64,000 nt of DNA from positions 186,001 through 250,000 of the forward strand of contig JACATG010000001.1 of assembly GCA_013390905.1 (NCBI GenBank), written 5' to 3'. A model generated the notes under the pieces. The model searched no databases, had not been told where the DNA came from, and saw only the letters and a list, made by a program, of their open reading frames with translations. Both the position numbers and the translations under genes were made by a program. Numbering within the stretch: the first letter of the stretch is position 1; every line of letters starts with the position of its first letter. Below are positions 42,968-51,472 of this stretch, one piece after another. The DNA comes from Marine Group I thaumarchaeote. GTDB lineage: Archaea; Thermoproteota; Nitrososphaeria; Nitrososphaerales; Nitrosopumilaceae.

Positions 42968-44676
42968 CTCTAAACATTCCGAGAAAAACCTATGTTGATT
43001 TGTTTGGTCCTACTGTAGGTGACAGGATTCGTCTTGCGGATACTGAATTGATTATTGAAATTGAAAAAGACTTGATCAAATATGGTGATGAGGTTGTATT
43101 TGGTGGAGGAAAAAACATACGAGATGGACAAGGACAAGCAAGTGGAGTACCTAGAACAAAATCACTTGATCTTGTGATTACTAATGCAATAGTGATGGAT
43201 CCTATTTTGGGAATTGTCAAAGCGGATATTGGAATAAAAGATGGAAAAATTATTGGTGTCGGAAATGCTGGCAACCCTGATATCATGGATGAAATTGATA
43301 TGATAATTTCCTCAAACACTGAGATAATTGCTGGCGAGCATACAATTTGTACTCCTGGAACGATTGATTCACATATTCATTTTATTTCTCCTCAACAAGC
43401 AATACATGCAATCTGTAATGGTACTACTACAATGATTGGTGGTGGAACTGGCCCTGCTGATGGAACAAATGCAACAACATGCACTCCAGGTAAATGGAAT
43501 ATACATAGAATGATTGAATCCGTTGATGAATTACCACTGAACTTTGGATTTCTTGCAAAAGGAAATGATTCTCGTGAAACTGCATTACTTGAACAAATTG
43601 AAGCAGGAGCTTGTGGGCTAAAATTACATGAAGATTGGGGTTCAACTCCTGCCACAATTGATTCTGCTTTGCGGGTTGCAGATAAAACTGACACTCAAGT
43701 TGCAATTCATACAGATACTCTAAATGAATGTGGATTTGTTGATGATACCATTGAGGCAATTGCTGGAAGAACAATCCATACATATCATACTGAAGGAGCT
43801 GGAGGTGGTCATGCTCCAGATATTATAAAAATTGCAGGTGAAGAAAACATACTTCCCTCATCTACAAATCCTACAAGACCTTTCACAATTAACACACTAG
43901 CAGAACATCTTGACATGATGATGGTCTGTCATCATCTAAACTCATCAGTTCCTGAAGATGTGTCTTTTGCAATGTCTAGAATTAGAGGGGAGACTATTGC
44001 AGCAGAGGATGTACTACATGATATTGGAGTATTGAGTATGATGTCTTCCGATAGTCAAGCTATGGGGAGAGTTGGAGAAGTTACAACCAGAAACTGGCAG
44101 ACTGCTGATAAAATGAAAAAGATGGTTGGCGCTTTACCAGAAGACAATGCCCAAAATGATAATTTTAGAGTAAAGAGATATCTTGCCAAAATCACAATAA
44201 ATCCTGCCATAACTCATGGAATTTCTGATTATGTAGGTTCCCTGCAGCCTGGAAGATTAGCTGATATTGTAATTTGGTCCCCTCAATTCTTTGGAGTCAA
44301 ACCAAAAATGATCATTAAAGGCGGTTTTATTGCATATTCACTTATGGGGGATCCAAATGCCTCAATTCCTACTGCTGAACCAGTTCTGTATCGTCCTATG
44401 TTTGGGGCCCTTGGTCAAACAAAACATTCTACTTCTGTAATCTTCACATCACAACTAGCACTAGACAAAGGTATTGAATCCGAAATCAATTCAAAAAAGA
44501 AACTAGTTCCTGTAAGAAACTGTCGTTCTATTGGTAAGAAAGATATGCTGTATAATGATCTCACTCCAAATATTGAGGTCAATCCTGAAACATATGAGGT
44601 TAAAGTTGATGGAAAACTTGCAACTGTAGATCCAGCGGATAAAGTTTCTATGTCTAGACTTTACAACTTGTTTTAA
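42964..44676 (+). CDS. ureC: Urease subunit alpha (catalytic)
   Basis: 570 residues. Active-site elements are complete: [13 protein letters not shown] (two nickel-binding His), the carbamylated lysine in [33 protein letters not shown], the flap cysteine and histidine in MVCHHLN, and the nickel-bridging Asp in SSDSQAMGR. Length and N-terminus ([18 protein letters not shown]) match active ureases. With the ureEFGD genes and two transport candidates nearby, the organism should use urea as ammonia and CO2 source. Confidence 0.97.
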   Translation: MTLNIPRKTYVDLFGPTVGDRIRLADTELIIEIEKDLIKYGDEVVFGGGKNIRDGQGQASGVPRTKSLDLVITNAIVMDPILGIVKADIGIKDGKIIGVGNAGNPDIMDEIDMIISSNTEIIAGEHTICTPGTIDSHIHFISPQQAIHAICNGTTTMIGGGTGPADGTNATTCTPGKWNIHRMIESVDELPLNFGFLAKGNDSRETALLEQIEAGACGLKLHEDWGSTPATIDSALRVADKTDTQVAIHTDTLNECGFVDDTIEAIAGRTIHTYHTEGAGGGHAPDIIKIAGEENILPSSTNPTRPFTINTLAEHLDMMMVCHHLNSSVPEDVSFAMSRIRGETIAAEDVLHDIGVLSMMSSDSQAMGRVGEVTTRNWQTADKMKKMVGALPEDNAQNDNFRVKRYLAKITINPAITHGISDYVGSLQPGRLADIVIWSPQFFGVKPKMIIKGGFIAYSLMGDPNASIPTAEPVLYRPMFGALGQTKHSTSVIFTSQLALDKGIESEINSKKKLVPVRNCRSIGKKDMLYNDLTPNIEVNPETYEVKVDGKLATVDPADKVSMSRLYNLF

Positions 44677-44694
44677 AATTTTTTAAATTCTATA

Positions 44695-45453
44695 TTAGTT
44701 AAATGAAAATAATTTATTATCTAATCCGATTGAAAATACAATATTAATACCAATAATGAAAGTTATACTAGCTATTGCATATCTAAGATATTTAGTTATA
44801 GAACTTATTTTTGATAATAAAATAAATGGTAAACCTATAACCCCGCTGGCAACAGTCATTCCAATTATACTTCCTGCACCAAATAAAATTAAAAAATAAA
44901 TCATCATATCAAAACCATTCATTGTAGAAGCAGTTAATGCTACAAGGCTACCACTACCCGCAATTCCATGAACACAACCTATTAGATATGCTCTGTGACC
45001 ATGTCTGTGATTTTCACTATGGGTATGAAGATGAGTATGAGAAATTCCGTTTGAATGTTTGTGAGGATGAATATGTTTTTGTTTAAAAATACTTCTGTTT
45101 GTAAACGTAAAAATTCCTAAAATAATCAACATAAAACCAACAACAACTTCGGCACTAACAAAAAAATTATCAGGTATGTTTAATGATAAACCGGCAATCA
45201 ATAAGCCAATTAGAATGATACTGGATGTGTGTCCCATTCCCCAAAGTGCTCCTCTTAAAGAAGAATTGATAGTTAGTCTCCTTAAGCCTCGTTTTTTTGA
45301 ACCAGTAGTATTATCATTATTTCTTAATAGTTGAGTGGAAACAGCACTAAGATGATCAGGCTCAAAAGCATGTACTAACCCAATCATCAGACCTGCAATT
45401 ATTATTAAAAAAGGATTGTTGGCTTGTAACATTCCCATTATTGTTTCAATCAA
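44695..45453 (-). CDS. NicO/UreH-type nickel transporter with His-rich loop
   Basis: 252-residue membrane protein with about six hydrophobic segments. GLVHAFEPDHLSA near residue 25 is the HX4DH-type metal motif of nickel/cobalt transporters. A cytoplasmic or external loop near residues 125-155 holds about eleven histidines in HxH patterns (IHPHKH, HTHLHTH, HRHGH). 'GMGHTSSIILIG' is a second conserved His. It begins with TTG, eight bases after the stop of the UreA-like gene, as the third gene of the ureohydrolase operon. Likely supplies Ni(II) for urease or for the ureohydrolase. Confidence 0.82.
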   Translation of the reverse strand: MIETIMGMLQANNPFLIIIAGLMIGLVHAFEPDHLSAVSTQLLRNNDNTTGSKKRGLRRLTINSSLRGALWGMGHTSSIILIGLLIAGLSLNIPDNFFVSAEVVVGFMLIILGIFTFTNRSIFKQKHIHPHKHSNGISHTHLHTHSENHRHGHRAYLIGCVHGIAGSGSLVALTASTMNGFDMMIYFLILFGAGSIIGMTVASGVIGLPFILLSKISSITKYLRYAIASITFIIGINIVFSIGLDNKLFSFN

Positions 45454-45461
45454 TCATCTCA

Positions 45462-45863
45462 CTACTCATATGCTATCTGTTTCCGTTCATCAAAAAAATA
45501 CTGATCAATTCGTATAGGTGCTGTAATAGATATTTGTTCACTATCAATATCATTTGTTGTAATTGTAAAAGATAATTTTCTCAAGCTTTCAGGAACCCCA
45601 ATCATAACTTGATGTGGTAAAAGAAGTTCTGGAATATGTTTTTGAATTTCGCTGATTGTTTTATGTTCATTTAATGAATTTATGACATATGCAACAAACA
45701 ACCCCAGTGTCTCGTTTATGTTTAACCGCATATTGTTTAAAAGGTGTTTTTTGATTAATTGTGTAGATTCAAAGAAAATTAATTCATGAGATTTTTCATA
45801 ATGATATATTTTAGTAAATGGTTTGATATCAGGATCTCCCTGTACCAATACTTCAATTTTCAT
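45462..45863 (-). CDS. Divergent UreA-like (urease gamma) paralogue
   Basis: 133 aa. From about residue 27 it aligns, almost without gaps, to UreA of this window: NMRLNINETLGLFVAYVI against [18 protein letters not shown]; then KTISEIQ against RTVPELM; VMIGVPESLRKLSFTI against [16 protein letters not shown]; and ISITAPI against VTVHDPV. The HPE and GARDGRT signatures are lost, so it is not a normal urease subunit. An extra 25 residues precede the match. It is coupled to an arginase-family gene (TAATG overlap) and followed by a nickel transporter. Homology is my reading by eye; function is unknown. Confidence 0.65.
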   Translation of the reverse strand: MKIEVLVQGDPDIKPFTKIYHYEKSHELIFFESTQLIKKHLLNNMRLNINETLGLFVAYVINSLNEHKTISEIQKHIPELLLPHQVMIGVPESLRKLSFTITTNDIDSEQISITAPIRIDQYFFDERKQIAYE

Positions 45864-46978
45864 TAATCTCTCTTTGGGATTTTAGACGTTGGATTGCCAA
45901 AACTGTATGTGTTTCCAGTACCCCTGTACGCATTTGGTCTTACAGGGTCTCCTCCATCCAAACCTCTCTTTGTTAATGACAATCCAGCTAATAGTTCGAT
46001 AACTAGTCTTTGTCCCAATCCAGATGTGATACCTCCATTGTAAGAACTTGAATCACTGACATCATATGCAGGAGCAATTTCTACCAAATCCATTGCAAAT
46101 CGATCAGGGTCAAATGATTTTGATAATAGACGTATCATTCTAATACCTTCTCTTGATGTAAGTCCGTTTGGTTCAGGTTCTCCAGTACCTGGTGCATAAG
46201 CAGGATCAAAAGAATCTATATCCCAACTAAGATAGACAGCATCTGTTCCATCATTTGCCCTGTCAGCTATTTCCTTTGCAATTACATCAATTCCTAATTC
46301 TTCAACATCAAGCATTGTAAACCATTGAAAATCTTGATCTGACATCCATTTGTACAAATCACGTCCTGGCCAATATCCTCTTGGACCTACTAGCGAATAG
46401 TTTTTTCCTTTTAGACAACCCATCTCCATTATTCTTCTAATGTGGGCTCCATGATCATACTTGAAACCAGTTAGTCCTTGTGGGGCGCAATCAGCATGTG
46501 TATCAAAATGAATCATACCAATATTTTTGAATTTTTTCTGAAAAGCTCTAACGTTTGCATAAGTGATTGAATGATCTCCTCCAAGCATTACAGGAATACC
46601 ATCTGCTTCTAACACTTCCTTGACTTTTATGGTCATTCTCTTGTGTGATTCTATTACATCGCCTGGTGAAACTATAACGTCACCATAATCTACTGTTCGA
46701 AAAGTTCCAAACGGATCTGCACCAGTTTCAATATTGAATCGTTCGAATGGAGGTGATGGAATTGTAGAAGCAGCTCTAATTGCTCTTGGTCCATATCTTG
46801 CTCCGGGGCGAATAGTGGTTCCAAAATCAAAGGGCTCCCCAATAATTGCAACATCAGGTTTTGCTTCAAGTAATTCTTTGTGTGTCCTTATCCAAGGAAG
46901 GTGTAAAAATGTATTAATTCCTATAAATGGTGCAACATCAGCACCTTGAAAATCATCACCATAAAATTCCATGCCCAT
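45863..46978 (-). CDS. Arginase/agmatinase-family ureohydrolase
   Basis: 371 residues. Binuclear-metal ligands are present: GGDHSITY, FDTHADCA (DxHxD) and WDIDSFDPAYAPGTGEPEPNG (DxDxxDP). Members cleave guanidino compounds (arginine, agmatine, guanidinobutyrate, or guanidine) to urea and an amine. The chain is longer than typical agmatinases (about 300) because of extensions at both ends. Some members of this superfamily use nickel in place of manganese; co-transcription with a UreA-like protein and a NicO transporter makes that worth testing. The urea product could feed the adjacent urease. Substrate cannot be assigned. Confidence 0.85.
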   Translation of the reverse strand: MGMEFYGDDFQGADVAPFIGINTFLHLPWIRTHKELLEAKPDVAIIGEPFDFGTTIRPGARYGPRAIRAASTIPSPPFERFNIETGADPFGTFRTVDYGDVIVSPGDVIESHKRMTIKVKEVLEADGIPVMLGGDHSITYANVRAFQKKFKNIGMIHFDTHADCAPQGLTGFKYDHGAHIRRIMEMGCLKGKNYSLVGPRGYWPGRDLYKWMSDQDFQWFTMLDVEELGIDVIAKEIADRANDGTDAVYLSWDIDSFDPAYAPGTGEPEPNGLTSREGIRMIRLLSKSFDPDRFAMDLVEIAPAYDVSDSSSYNGGITSGLGQRLVIELLAGLSLTKRGLDGGDPVRPNAYRGTGNTYSFGNPTSKIPKRD

Positions 46979-47023
46979 CTTAAATCAAATTCTATTTACA
47001 ACTTTGATAATTAAAGATTTCAA

Positions 47024-47032
47024 GTAAAGTAC
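47024..47032 (-). promoter_or_regulatory. Copy of the CGTACTATAC-like element upstream of the ureohydrolase operon
   Basis: Read on the minus strand, the site is GTACTTTAC, differing by one base from GTACTATAC found twice before the SSS transporter. It ends 45 bases before the ureohydrolase start codon, the same distance as the proximal copy before the transporter. A TATA-like TTTAATTA follows it. This may be an activator site shared by the two operons. Confidence 0.4.
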
Positions 47033-47140
47033 GTATCTTATATTTTAATTATTTAAAATCATCATATAACAAAAAAAAAAATTAAACAATGTGTAATATA
47101 CGATTTAACTATAAAAATAGCATTTGAGTGAAATATCCAT

Positions 47141-48379
47141 ATGATATTACAAAATTCAAAAAATGCATGGTATTTTTTGAATCAAGGTTTAACAGCAGTT
47201 TATTACAGTCAATTTAAAAAAGCTATTTCAAAATTTAACAAGGCTATTTCTCTAGAACCAGAAAATATTGTGGCTCAATTTCATAAAGGTACAACATTAT
47301 ACAAAATGGAAAATTTTGAACATGCTATGATCTGTTTTGATAATGTTTTATCTGTAGATCCAAAAAACCTAGACGCTTTGTACAACAAAGGTCTTGCACT
47401 AGAAAAGATAGAAAAATACGAAGAAGCAATATCTTCTTTTAAAAAATCTCTTGAAATCGATTCACAATATTCTGATTCATTAGCATCTATGGGATTGTGT
47501 GTTAGTAAATTAGGTCGTAATGAGGAAGCTCTAAAAATAATTGATCAAGTTTTGTTGAACAACCAAAAAAACTCTGCTGCTCTTTACAGTAAAAGTTTGA
47601 TTCTGGGAAGATTAAAAAAAAGTTCAGAAGCAATGCTATTCTTACAAAAAGCTGTTGATGAAGATTCTAGACAATCTAATATTCTATATGAAAAAGGACA
47701 AAAGCGTACAAAGCAAGGAAAACATGAGGAAGCAATCAAATTCTACACCAAGGCTTTAGAGATTGATAGTAAAAACACTAAAGCACTAGTGGCCAAAGGA
47801 TGGACGCTTGATTTTGCGGGATTTTCGAACAAAGATATTTTTGTGTTTTATGATGAGGCTCTAAAAATTGATCCAAAATGTACTGATGCCCAATTTAATA
47901 AAGGAATAGTATTGGATAGAACACGTCTATACAAAAAGGCCATAGTGTGCTTTGATAAAATTTTAGAATATGACTCTAATAATGTTAGAGCACTTTATAG
48001 TAAAGGAACATCTTTATCTCAATTGAAAAAGTTTGGCCAAGCAAGATTTAATTTTGAATGTGCATTAGCAATTGAACCAAAAAATGTCGTTGCTTTGTGT
48101 ACAATGGTATGGTTTCTAGAACACACAAAAAAATATGATGAGGCCCTTGAATTCTGTGATAAAGCATTAAAAATCAACCCAAATTACGTATATGCAATAA
48201 GCTATAAGGGAAAATTACTTTTATTATTAAAAAAATATGAAGAATCTCTAAAATGTTACAATAAAGCAATAGAACTTGATCCAAATAATCAAACTGCAAT
48301 TTTTCACAGATTTAAAGTGGAAGGAGAATTAGACAAAATGAAAAAAGATTCATTTTTAAAAAGACTTACAAAATTATGA
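47141..48379 (+). CDS. TPR-repeat protein, 412 aa
   Basis: Soluble protein built of about eleven tetratricopeptide repeats across its length (for example AISKFNKAISLEPEN, AISSFKKSLEIDSQ, AIKFYTKALEIDSKN, SLKCYNKAIELDPNN). No catalytic domain, signal peptide or membrane segment. TPR arrays mediate complex assembly. It lies between the ureohydrolase operon (divergent) and the SSS transporter, so a role as scaffold in this region is possible but unproven. Thaumarchaeal genomes carry many TPR proteins. Confidence 0.88.
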   Translation: MILQNSKNAWYFLNQGLTAVYYSQFKKAISKFNKAISLEPENIVAQFHKGTTLYKMENFEHAMICFDNVLSVDPKNLDALYNKGLALEKIEKYEEAISSFKKSLEIDSQYSDSLASMGLCVSKLGRNEEALKIIDQVLLNNQKNSAALYSKSLILGRLKKSSEAMLFLQKAVDEDSRQSNILYEKGQKRTKQGKHEEAIKFYTKALEIDSKNTKALVAKGWTLDFAGFSNKDIFVFYDEALKIDPKCTDAQFNKGIVLDRTRLYKKAIVCFDKILEYDSNNVRALYSKGTSLSQLKKFGQARFNFECALAIEPKNVVALCTMVWFLEHTKKYDEALEFCDKALKINPNYVYAISYKGKLLLLLKKYEESLKCYNKAIELDPNNQTAIFHRFKVEGELDKMKKDSFLKRLTKL

Positions 48380-48446
48380 TACTTATAGAAAAAAACGAAA
48401 ATTAAATTTAGAATATTTTTATATTCGTTCTCTGTAAGATTTAGTA

Positions 48447-48698
48447 ATGCAGAGTGTTAGCACACAAGAGGACATTGATAGAGAATCTCGAAGAATAATT
48501 AATGCACTATATGGAGATGTAACAGACTTTAGAGTTAATGAAACATTTCAAATTCCTGAAAAAGGACCTAGAGAAGCTTGGGACGTTCAAGTTAATTTCA
48601 TGATAGATGGTTTGAAATATACTGTAGACCTTGAAATCCAAGAAAAAGATGGCCATGTAGTTAACGCACGATTAATTGACACTATGACTCCACTCTAA
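48447..48698 (+). CDS. Uncharacterised small protein, 83 aa
   Basis: Unrecognised. Soluble, acidic, with a helical start (TQEDIDRESRRIINALYGDV) followed by beta strands (EAWDVQVNFMIDGLKYTVDLEI). The pattern helix plus three strands suggests a small alpha/beta domain. A TATA-like TTTTTATATTCG lies upstream near 48417-48428. No metal or catalytic motif. Confidence 0.65.
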   Translation: MQSVSTQEDIDRESRRIINALYGDVTDFRVNETFQIPEKGPREAWDVQVNFMIDGLKYTVDLEIQEKDGHVVNARLIDTMTPL

Positions 48699-48740
48699 TT
48701 TTTTTAATGTTTTAAAAATTTAGATTATAACAAATGATAT

Positions 48741-49253
48741 TTACAGTGTTAAGATTTCTTTTGCTGCTTTAATCTTTACAAGTAATTCATTAATGTAGCT
48801 ATCTGCAAATCGTTCAAAGCTAGAAATTCCTTGACGATTATTTTTCTGTTTTTTATACTCTACATGAAGCCAATTAAAATCTGCTTCCTTTAGACTAATA
48901 GCATGGTTTTGAGCATCACTTTTTGATTCAAGCATGTTAATGATAAAATAACATACAAATTTTGTAAAGCATTTTACATTGTATCTTTCTTCATATTCTT
49001 TCCCAAGTTTTTCATGATTTTCTACTAGCCATTCTTTAACATCAGATCTAATAGTTATGGTGTAATAGCGGCCAGATAGTTCCAATTTTATTTTATGAGG
49101 TTCAACTGAGTAATACCCTTTCTTAATTTCATTCATTATGATGATTAAAGTACTAGGTAGAAACATTCCAGGATAACTTTTATCGGTTGCTTCTTGTAAT
49201 CTAGCTGTAACTACAGGTTTCATACCAAAAGTGGAATATCCTTTCCCTGGCAT
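48741..49253 (-). CDS. Uncharacterised protein, 170 aa
   Basis: Unrecognised. It begins MPGKGYSTFGMKPVVTARLQEA and continues with hydrophobic and charged segments: 'FLPSTLIIIMNEIKKGYYS', YYTITIRSDVKEWLVEN, then 'FVCYFIINMLESK' and a lysine-rich C-terminus. The first 70 residues look like a beta-alpha DNA- or ligand-binding unit ('VTARLQEATDKSYPGMFLPSTLI' resembles a ribbon-helix-helix arrangement), but this is weak. It sits next to the SSS transporter and might be its regulator; unproven. Confidence 0.6.
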   Translation of the reverse strand: MPGKGYSTFGMKPVVTARLQEATDKSYPGMFLPSTLIIIMNEIKKGYYSVEPHKIKLELSGRYYTITIRSDVKEWLVENHEKLGKEYEERYNVKCFTKFVCYFIINMLESKSDAQNHAISLKEADFNWLHVEYKKQKNNRQGISSFERFADSYINELLVKIKAAKEILTL

Positions 49254-49307
49254 ACAAAATAGATCTATTCAATGTTAATATTATTTTATGAATTATGAAA
49301 GTTAAAA

Positions 49308-49481
49308 TTACTTTTTTTTCAATTCTTTTATTAATCGAATTAATACCCAAAATGTTCCCATTGCTATGATTCCTATGCCAAGACCACTGTAAAACGGGTT
49401 GGATGAACCAGATTGATTTAGACCGAGTCCTAAGATAATTAGAATAACTGCAACAGCATATTGTTTATCCACGTTATGCAT
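49308..49481 (-). CDS. Small two-segment membrane protein, 57 aa
   Basis: ATG at 49481 and stop at 49308 give 57 residues: a first hydrophobic segment YAVAVILIILGLGL, a short polar loop with SGSSNPF, and a second segment LGIGIIAMGTFWVLI ending in a lysine-rich tail. The topology (two helices, positive end) is that of many tiny archaeal membrane proteins. No family recognised. It is divergent from the SSS transporter. Confidence 0.55.
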   Translation of the reverse strand: MHNVDKQYAVAVILIILGLGLNQSGSSNPFYSGLGIGIIAMGTFWVLIRLIKELKKK

Positions 49482-49754
49482 AAGAAGATTAATTTAATAA
49501 GATTTTGAGTTTTTAATTTAAGTTAAATTTTAGAAATGAAAATGTAATTACAAATTTTTACGATCTAGTGATAACAAGTTCACACTTTCATTATTTTACA
49601 AAATAATATATCTGTAAAATTAAATTTATATCAAAATTGCCAAATTTACACAAATTTTTTAATTAAATGTACTATACGTCTAAATTATTCCTCATAAAAC
49701 GTACTATACCTGAAAAATTCAATACTAATATAGCTTGTCAAATTCAATCAAGTA
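49482..49754 (+). promoter_or_regulatory. Upstream region of the SSS transporter with two GTACTATAC repeats
   Basis: 273 bases without a gene, strongly A/T-rich. GTACTATAC occurs at 49669-49677 and again at 49701-49709, 32 bases apart (three helical turns). AATACTAATAT at 49721-49731 is a likely TATA box about 25-30 bases before the ATG at 49755. The two identical sites directly upstream of the TATA box look like activator-binding sites. Nothing else is seen here. Confidence 0.5.
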
Positions 49755-51362
49755 ATGGTGGAAATGGATAGTTTTGGCATTGCCGTTGCTGTTTTCATAA
49801 TCATTACGCTTGTAGTTGGTGTATTTGCAAGTAAACTAGTCAAAAACAGCGGAAAGCGGCTGATCGTTGCAGGAAAAAGTTTGCCTTTGTTTATGGTTGG
49901 AACTATGCTTGCAGCACAAGCAGTTGATGGAAATTCATCGTTAGGAAATGTCGCACTTGTATTTGAATTTGGATTTTGGGCCGGAGCAGTAATTCCTATT
50001 GGTTTAGGATTATGTCTGTTTATGGTAGCTGCATTCTATGCAAAACCCCTAAACAAAATGTCAATGATTACGTTACCAGATTTCTATTTTAGAAGATTTG
50101 GAAATGGAGCAGAAGGCCTTTCTGGTATTCTTATGATTATTAGTTTCCTAATTCTTGTTGCAGGTAATTTAGCTGCTAGTGGATTTATTTTAGAAGTTGT
50201 GTTTGGTATAGATTATTTCTATGGTATTGCAATTTCAGCTATAGTTGTAGTGATATACACAATTGCTGGCGGACTATTTGCATCAGCCTATACAAATCTG
50301 TTCCAAGTTTATCTTGCAATAGGTGCATTCTGGGCTGGATTCCTATTCTTTTACGGAGGTTTCGCAGATACGCCTTGGGATGTCATTTACAACAACGCCC
50401 CCCCAGAGTTTATGGATCTTTCGGGATTATACGATGTGGCTAATGGAGCGCTGATCAATTGGGGAGCAATTCTTGCACTAGGATTGGGTGATATAGTTGC
50501 GCTTGACTTTATGGAGAGGGTATTTTCAGCCAAGAACCCGAAAACAGCACAGAGAGGTGCACTGATGGGTGGAGCACTAACAATGTTTACAGTAATTCCT
50601 ACAAGCATGCTAGGAATTGTAGCATTCTTCTATCTCCCAATAGATATTGATCCAAACATGGCTTTACCTTTGTTATCTACAGAAATCTTACCGTTTGCAA
50701 TTGGCGCAGCAATACTGATGGGAGTAATTGGAGCATCAATGTCTACTGCCAGTGGAGGACTATTAGCAATATCCAGTGTAATCTCCAGAAATATGATGCA
50801 GAGAATTATCAGAAGACGATGGCAACAAAAACCAAATTGGAGTGATAGTCAACTACTCAAAGTTACTCGTATTGCAATTATTCCAATGATGATCGTTGGA
50901 TTGGCAATTGGTTATTTTATACCTGCCCCAGGAATTTATCTTATCTTAGCATTTGACATAGTTTTTGCTGGAGCATTTGCTCCTCTAACATTTGGGTTAT
51001 TCTGGAAAAAGGCAAACATGCCAGCAGCTGTTGTATCACTTGTTGCAGGTTCACTAATACGATTAGCTTTCTTCTTTATAATGCCAGAAGATATCACTGA
51101 ATTTCCACAGGCAGGATTGGATACAATGATACCTCCAATCATTGCATTTGCTCTGTTTATCATAGTAGCCCTTGCAACCCAAAACAAGTATCCGGGTAAA
51201 GCAAGACATGATGTCAGAGATTATGTCCCACCAGAAGAAGATGTTATTTCAGGAGAAGATTTGAAACACTTCAAAGAAGATACTACAGCAACAAGTGCAG
51301 GAGGACCTGACTCTAGCACACCTGGACCTAATGAAGACATCCCAAGTAAGAATACAACGTAG
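49755..51362 (+). CDS. Sodium:solute symporter (SSS family), probable urea transporter
   Basis: 535 aa with about thirteen hydrophobic segments. SSS features are visible: 'IVAGKSLPLFMVGTMLAAQAV', 'DFYFRRFGNGAEGLSGI', a TIAGGLFASAYTNLFQ segment and the 'GASMSTASGGLLAISSVISRN' signature. The last 50 residues are a polar, proline- and serine-rich cytoplasmic tail. The family includes DUR3-type urea transporters; the position near a complete urease cluster makes urea the best guess, though polyamines or other amines are also possible. Confidence 0.82.
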   Translation: MVEMDSFGIAVAVFIIITLVVGVFASKLVKNSGKRLIVAGKSLPLFMVGTMLAAQAVDGNSSLGNVALVFEFGFWAGAVIPIGLGLCLFMVAAFYAKPLNKMSMITLPDFYFRRFGNGAEGLSGILMIISFLILVAGNLAASGFILEVVFGIDYFYGIAISAIVVVIYTIAGGLFASAYTNLFQVYLAIGAFWAGFLFFYGGFADTPWDVIYNNAPPEFMDLSGLYDVANGALINWGAILALGLGDIVALDFMERVFSAKNPKTAQRGALMGGALTMFTVIPTSMLGIVAFFYLPIDIDPNMALPLLSTEILPFAIGAAILMGVIGASMSTASGGLLAISSVISRNMMQRIIRRRWQQKPNWSDSQLLKVTRIAIIPMMIVGLAIGYFIPAPGIYLILAFDIVFAGAFAPLTFGLFWKKANMPAAVVSLVAGSLIRLAFFFIMPEDITEFPQAGLDTMIPPIIAFALFIIVALATQNKYPGKARHDVRDYVPPEEDVISGEDLKHFKEDTTATSAGGPDSSTPGPNEDIPSKNTT

Positions 51363-51472
51363 CAAAATCAAATAATATACAAATTACTGTTCAATTGATT
51401 TTACAGTCTTTTTTTTACTAAATTAAACTTGTTAGGAAGTATGTTTTAATATCTAAAACGAGGCTAAAAGTG

